Below, piece after piece: positions 39,854 to 42,714 of a stretch of DNA of 42,714 nt. This stretch comes from Terriglobia bacterium. GTDB lineage: Bacteria; Acidobacteriota; Terriglobia; Terriglobales; Acidobacteriaceae. The stretch's first letter is position 1; each line of letters begins with the position of its first letter. The DNA lies in contig JAIQFA010000040.1 of assembly GCA_020073525.1 (NCBI GenBank), forward strand, positions 1 through 42,714, read 5' to 3'. The notes below the pieces were generated by a model, which saw only the letters and a program-made list of their open reading frames with translations, made no database searches and had not been told where the DNA came from. The position numbers and the translations under genes were made by a program.

Positions 39854-41197
39854 CTACGACGAGCGCGGTCCCGTTGCGGCAGCAAATGTCGTCTGATAAT
39901 AGTGGGCAAGCATCAGGGCCGACACCGCCACGGGGATCTGGATGACCGTCCACGCAGGAACCGCCCAGGCTCGCTCGACTGTCTCCTGCGGCAACACGAA
40001 AGAAAGTCCCGCCAGAGCAACGCTCGAGATCCAGGGCCAGAAGATCAGGCCGGTTGTGATGACGACCAGAACGCGGTTGACGGCATTCTTCTGCCAAATC
40101 GTCCGGCGCTCCTTGACCAGCAACAGCAACGCTGGCATCAGGAGCACTTGATTGTAGGGGGCGTATGTGGGGATGAGAAGAATCGTGGTGGCCAGCACGA
40201 GGCTAAGCACAAACGCAAAAGAGGCGCTGCCCGCCGCTTGCCGACGCTCCTTCCAACAGGCCACCATCAGGGCTGCGAATGCTATGAGTTCGAAAACCCG
40301 GCTCAACGGAACGCTAATCATCGTGTCCATCACCGACATTGCCCCGGTATAGCGCTGGTATTCGTGAATCGCCTGCCAGAAGCGGGGGATCCAGTGCGGG
40401 AGGTACCATTCCGAGCCCGCACAGAGGATGGCCATGGTGAACAGGAATGACGCAGCCCATCGGTAGCGACGCCGCCAATCTGCAAGGGTCCAGATGGCGA
40501 GCCAAATCAGCAGCAGTAGTACGAGTTGCGGTTTGATACTCGCCACGGCTAGTAGAATTCCGGCGGCGACCGGGTGGTCCGTTACCAGAAGGGCAATCGC
40601 GATGGCCATCAGTCCAGCGACCAGAAGACTCATCTGTTGGAGTTTCAGTCCTTGCATCACGGCCACGCTGCCCAGAGTCAGCGCGAGTAGGCTGATTTGG
40701 GCCCATAGCGGCACAGACCACCGCACGACTCGGAGCCAGAGCGGGACGCTGGCGAAGGTTAGAACCAACAGCATCCAGAAGAAACCTCTCTGGACGACCG
40801 CGAAAGGCAATCCAATCGTCGGAGCCAGCCAGAAAACTACATAAACAGGATAGGCGAACCCCTGCTCATCGCGCGGGTCGCCGGGACGAGACGGGTCGAG
40901 GGGACGGCCGTAGTAACCAGCCTGGATTTCGCGGGCGACTTCCGAGCTGTAGGGATTCCGTCCATGCAGGATCAGTTCGCGCGCACCCAGCCAGCGAGGA
41001 TAGAGATCGGAAAGATTGCCGCGCGGGCGATCGTGTTCAGCGGCATCGGAGATCTGGTGCGCAATCAGCACGCGGTTGATGTAAGTCCACATGCCCACGG
41101 CGCAGAGGATGGAAAGCAACGGCACCGTCCACGGAAGAGACCGGAATGAGGGCGAAGCCGGTACCGTGGTCATCTTCATCTTCGTCTTCATCTTCAT
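39854..41197 (-). CDS. glycosyltransferase-87-type (DUF2029) polytopic membrane protein
   Basis: A 447-residue protein with about ten hydrophobic helices. Features of the GT87/DUF2029 family are the loop Y-P-R-W-L-G-A-R-E-L-I-L-H-G-R-N-P-Y and the L-K-L-Q-Q-M-S-L-L segment. Members are thought to be polyprenyl-phosphate-sugar-dependent mannosyltransferases or related enzymes acting outside the membrane, but the substrate is unknown here. ATG 41197 is chosen because it overlaps the stop of the upstream gene (ATGA). It begins with the hexamer repeat that encodes M-K-M-K-T-K-M-K-M, so alternative in-frame starts are possible. Confidence 0.82.
   Translation of the reverse strand: MKMKTKMKMTTVPASPSFRSLPWTVPLLSILCAVGMWTYINRVLIAHQISDAAEHDRPRGNLSDLYPRWLGARELILHGRNPYSSEVAREIQAGYYGRPLDPSRPGDPRDEQGFAYPVYVVFWLAPTIGLPFAVVQRGFFWMLLVLTFASVPLWLRVVRWSVPLWAQISLLALTLGSVAVMQGLKLQQMSLLVAGLMAIAIALLVTDHPVAAGILLAVASIKPQLVLLLLIWLAIWTLADWRRRYRWAASFLFTMAILCAGSEWYLPHWIPRFWQAIHEYQRYTGAMSVMDTMISVPLSRVFELIAFAALMVACWKERRQAAGSASFAFVLSLVLATTILLIPTYAPYNQVLLMPALLLLVKERRTIWQKNAVNRVLVVITTGLIFWPWISSVALAGLSFVLPQETVERAWAVPAWTVIQIPVAVSALMLAHYYQTTFAAATGPRSS
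41171..41197 (-). repeat. ATGAAG hexamer repeat at the start codon
   Basis: On the minus strand ATGAAG recurs (with one ATGAAG-to-ACGAAG change) through 27 nt from the start codon, giving four further Met or Met-like positions. The unit length keeps the reading frame, so slippage would only change the N-terminal length. Confidence 0.7.
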
Positions 41198-42027
41198 CCC
41201 GGCCCTTGCCCATTCGCCAGCCGCGCCTGCCGCTCTGCAACTGCTTCCATGCCCGCGTAGCTCAGCCTGCGCGTCAACGCGATGCCCACGGCCAATAATG
41301 GCAGCGTCATGAGGCATTCGGCGTGAAGTTGCAGTTTCGCGAACCAGTACGCGGGCGTAAACAGTAGAAGCACCAATCCAGACACTTCGACGTATCGGGT
41401 CACCTTATCCGCTTTGGGAGCGCCATCAGGCCGAGTAAGCATGGCGAGTAGAGGGACAATCAACAGGAGCAGATCATAGCTGCAAGCGTAATAGCTGGTC
41501 ACAATCGCGACGATGCCCGCCAACCCAAAACCCTCGGCCAGGAAACGGTCCCCTGCTTTTCGCCAAATGAGACCTGTATACACAATCGCTCCGATTGCCA
41601 CCGGAACCAGCACCCAATGAATGCGCCCAGGATAGGGCGAGCGCCCGACAAAAAGAGTAAGCAGACCACGGAGGGTCATCTGGATATCGGGTGCGATCCC
41701 GACTCCCGTTGTCTGGTTTAGAGCCAGCAAATAGCCCGGGTACTTCAACAGTCCCCTCCAGCCAACGAGCGCCGCGGAAAGGGCCACGAGGGCGGAGGCG
41801 GACACCGCAAAGCCGGGCAATACCCGTCTACGACCCGCGATCCACAGGGCAATGAAAAACGGTATTGCCAGTTGGAATTTGAAGAGTGCCAGGCCAAGAG
41901 TGACACCCGCGCCCATGTCCTTGCCTGTATCAAGCTGCCAAAAACAAATCGCGAACAGGAAGGCCAGCAGCAGAGCATCCTGCCCCATGAGGAGATCGAT
42001 AAACGCGGGAAATGTTGCGACGCGTTG
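41194..42027 (-). pseudogene. GT87-type membrane protein, N-terminus lost at a sequence junction
   Basis: From F-P-A-F-I-D-L-L-M-G-Q-D-A-L (about 42018) to the stop at 41194 (about 270 residues) the frame reads as a GT87/DUF2029 protein: L-G-L-A-L-F-K-F-Q-L-A-I-P-F, then F-V-G-R-S-P-Y-P-G and many hydrophobic helices. The N-terminal half, with the first helices and catalytic loop, is missing. Upstream of about 42,025 the same frame turns into Arg/Ala/Pro-rich nonsense while a different gene reads in another frame. The stop overlaps the start of the downstream GT87 gene. Whether the truncation is biological or an assembly join cannot be told from sequence alone. Confidence 0.75.
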
Positions 42028-42151
42028 CCGGTCCCGGCGACGGCCGGCGGACGCCCGGCCGCCGCGCCGCTGCAGGCGACGGCCACCAGTGTGACGGCGG
42101 CCAGCAGAAGGGTGACCCGGGGCAGCCGGCGCCGCCAGCGGGCGGTCGTCA
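42028..42151 (-). CDS. lipoprotein-like N-terminal fragment, cut at the junction
   Basis: ATG 42151 opens M-T-T-A-R-W-R-R-R-L-P-R-V, then a hydrophobic stretch ending V-A-V-A-C-S-G. This resembles a lipoprotein signal peptide, although the -3 residue is not the usual Leu. After about 40 residues the frame enters the GT87 gene sequence in the wrong frame. The start overlaps the stop of the upstream gene (ATGA), so it was the third gene of an operon whose remainder is lost at about 42,025. Confidence 0.55.
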
Positions 42152-42619
42152 TGAGGCGGCCGGGACCCCCCGGCGCACCGGGTAGTGCGCACCCAGCATG
42201 AGCAGCACCGAGCCGTCGCCGGTCTCCGAGAGAAACGGCGCCAGCTGCTGCACCGCGACGCGGCCAAAGCGGGCCCGGAACGCACCGCCGCGGATCCGGC
42301 AGAAGAGCAGGTCGTGATCGGTCTCGAGCGTCCGCGGATCGAGCGGCTCGCGATAGTCGCCCGGGAAGCCCAGCTCGACCGCCTGGAGCGTCGAGCCCTC
42401 CACCGAGAGGCGCAACCGCTGGACGACGAACGGGGTGCCGGCGGCCTCGAACCAGTTCCGCTCGCCCTGGCAGAGGACGAGGCAGCGGCCGTCGTCGGTC
42501 CGGGTCATGGCTCGCAGGAAGAAGCGCAGCACCGCGGGATCGACGATCTCGGTGCCGTCGTGGAAGACGCGCCCGTCGCGGTCGACCTGGTAGCGGTACT
42601 CGCGCGCCGGCTCCGTCAT
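42149..42619 (-). CDS. DUF4505-like hypothetical protein
   Basis: A 156-residue protein in very GC-rich DNA. The pattern Y-R-Y-Q-V-D-R-D-G-R-V-F-H-D-G, F-F-L-R-A-M, C-Q-G-E-R-N-W-F-E and T-P-F-V-V-Q-R-L recalls the DUF4505 family of unknown function. Later D-H-D-L-L-F-C-R-I fits the same. It overlaps the upstream TPR gene (ATG/TGA) and the downstream lipoprotein-like gene (ATGA), a tight operon. The tentative family assignment rests on recall alone. Confidence 0.7.
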   Translation of the reverse strand: MTEPAREYRYQVDRDGRVFHDGTEIVDPAVLRFFLRAMTRTDDGRCLVLCQGERNWFEAAGTPFVVQRLRLSVEGSTLQAVELGFPGDYREPLDPRTLETDHDLLFCRIRGGAFRARFGRVAVQQLAPFLSETGDGSVLLMLGAHYPVRRGVPAAS

Positions 42620-42714
42620 CGCACCCCGGCCACCGGCACCGACGGCCGGCGATCGACACGGCGGGCCAGCAGGGCGCGGGCTTCGGCGGGACGTCCGGCC
42701 CGCACGTAGGCGGC
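42616..42714 (-). CDS. TPR-like protein, C-terminal end only
   Basis: The last 32 residues of a gene that runs off the window: A-A-Y-V-R-A-G-R-P-A-E-A-R-A-L-L-A-R-R followed by a short tail and TGA. The A-x3-R-A-G-R-P-A-E-A-R-A-L-L pattern fits the second half of a tetratricopeptide repeat. The stop overlaps the next start codon. Confidence 0.5.
   Translation of the reverse strand, partial: AAYVRAGRPAEARALLARRVDRRPSVPVAGVR

Noticed and set aside
1..42714. CRISPR array
   Set aside because: No regularly spaced direct repeats with unique spacers were seen. The repeated palindromes are scattered singly.

Overview
The window looks like an Acidobacteriota chromosome segment, probably class Terriglobia, from a metagenome or draft assembly. 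This is inferred from gene content. The signs are tandem Oar-type TonB-dependent receptors with carboxypeptidase-regulatory N-termini, many secreted beta-propeller, HAF-repeat and ASH/HYDIN-type proteins, a futalosine-pathway MqnE, zinc-ribbon threonine synthase, and dense short palindromic repeats between genes. No genome database was searched.

Layout. 1-6975 (minus): two Oar-like receptors, the first cut by the window edge, each with its own recognisable promoter. 7064-10018: a TgpA-type transglutaminase gene bracketed by copies of one dispersed repeat. 10019-14943: an outer-membrane barrel gene diverging from a housekeeping run of rimO, yacG, a REP-associated transposase (RAYT), pgpA and an IPT/NHL propeller gene. 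15144-22271: secreted beta-propeller proteins. 22332-25451 (minus): a PilZ plus response-regulator pair, an orphan nuoI and a HAF-repeat protein. 25785-28031: tadA, tRNA-Ser(CGA), and behind the tRNA an integrase remnant and small accessory ORFs. 28068-33867 (minus): msrA, mqnE, an 0.98 kb gene graveyard ending in a 16-G run, a UbiA-type prenyltransferase, pcm and thrC. 34021-39790: small secreted and membrane proteins, dedA, nth and an FHA-GAF-SpoIIE phosphatase. 39854-42027 (minus): two overlapping glycosyltransferase-87-type membrane genes, the upstream one losing its N-terminus at about 42,025. From there to the end the G+C content jumps and the genes look as if they come from another organism.

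Functional themes. RimO, YacG and PgpA form a compact housekeeping operon that a RAYT has entered. A 51-nt REP unit is repeated identically and in the same frame in the N-terminal codons of both the RAYT and PgpA. MqnE and the UbiA-type enzyme are steps of futalosine-route menaquinone synthesis. The PilZ/receiver pair and the FHA/SpoIIE protein are signalling modules.

The strongest points for a second look are the RAYT/REP unit that has become coding sequence, the compositional break at about 42,025 (assembly chimera or transfer), the degraded island behind tRNA-Ser, and several genes bracketed by direct repeats. I see no CRISPR array, rRNA or intact insertion sequence, and no clearly novel multi-gene system.
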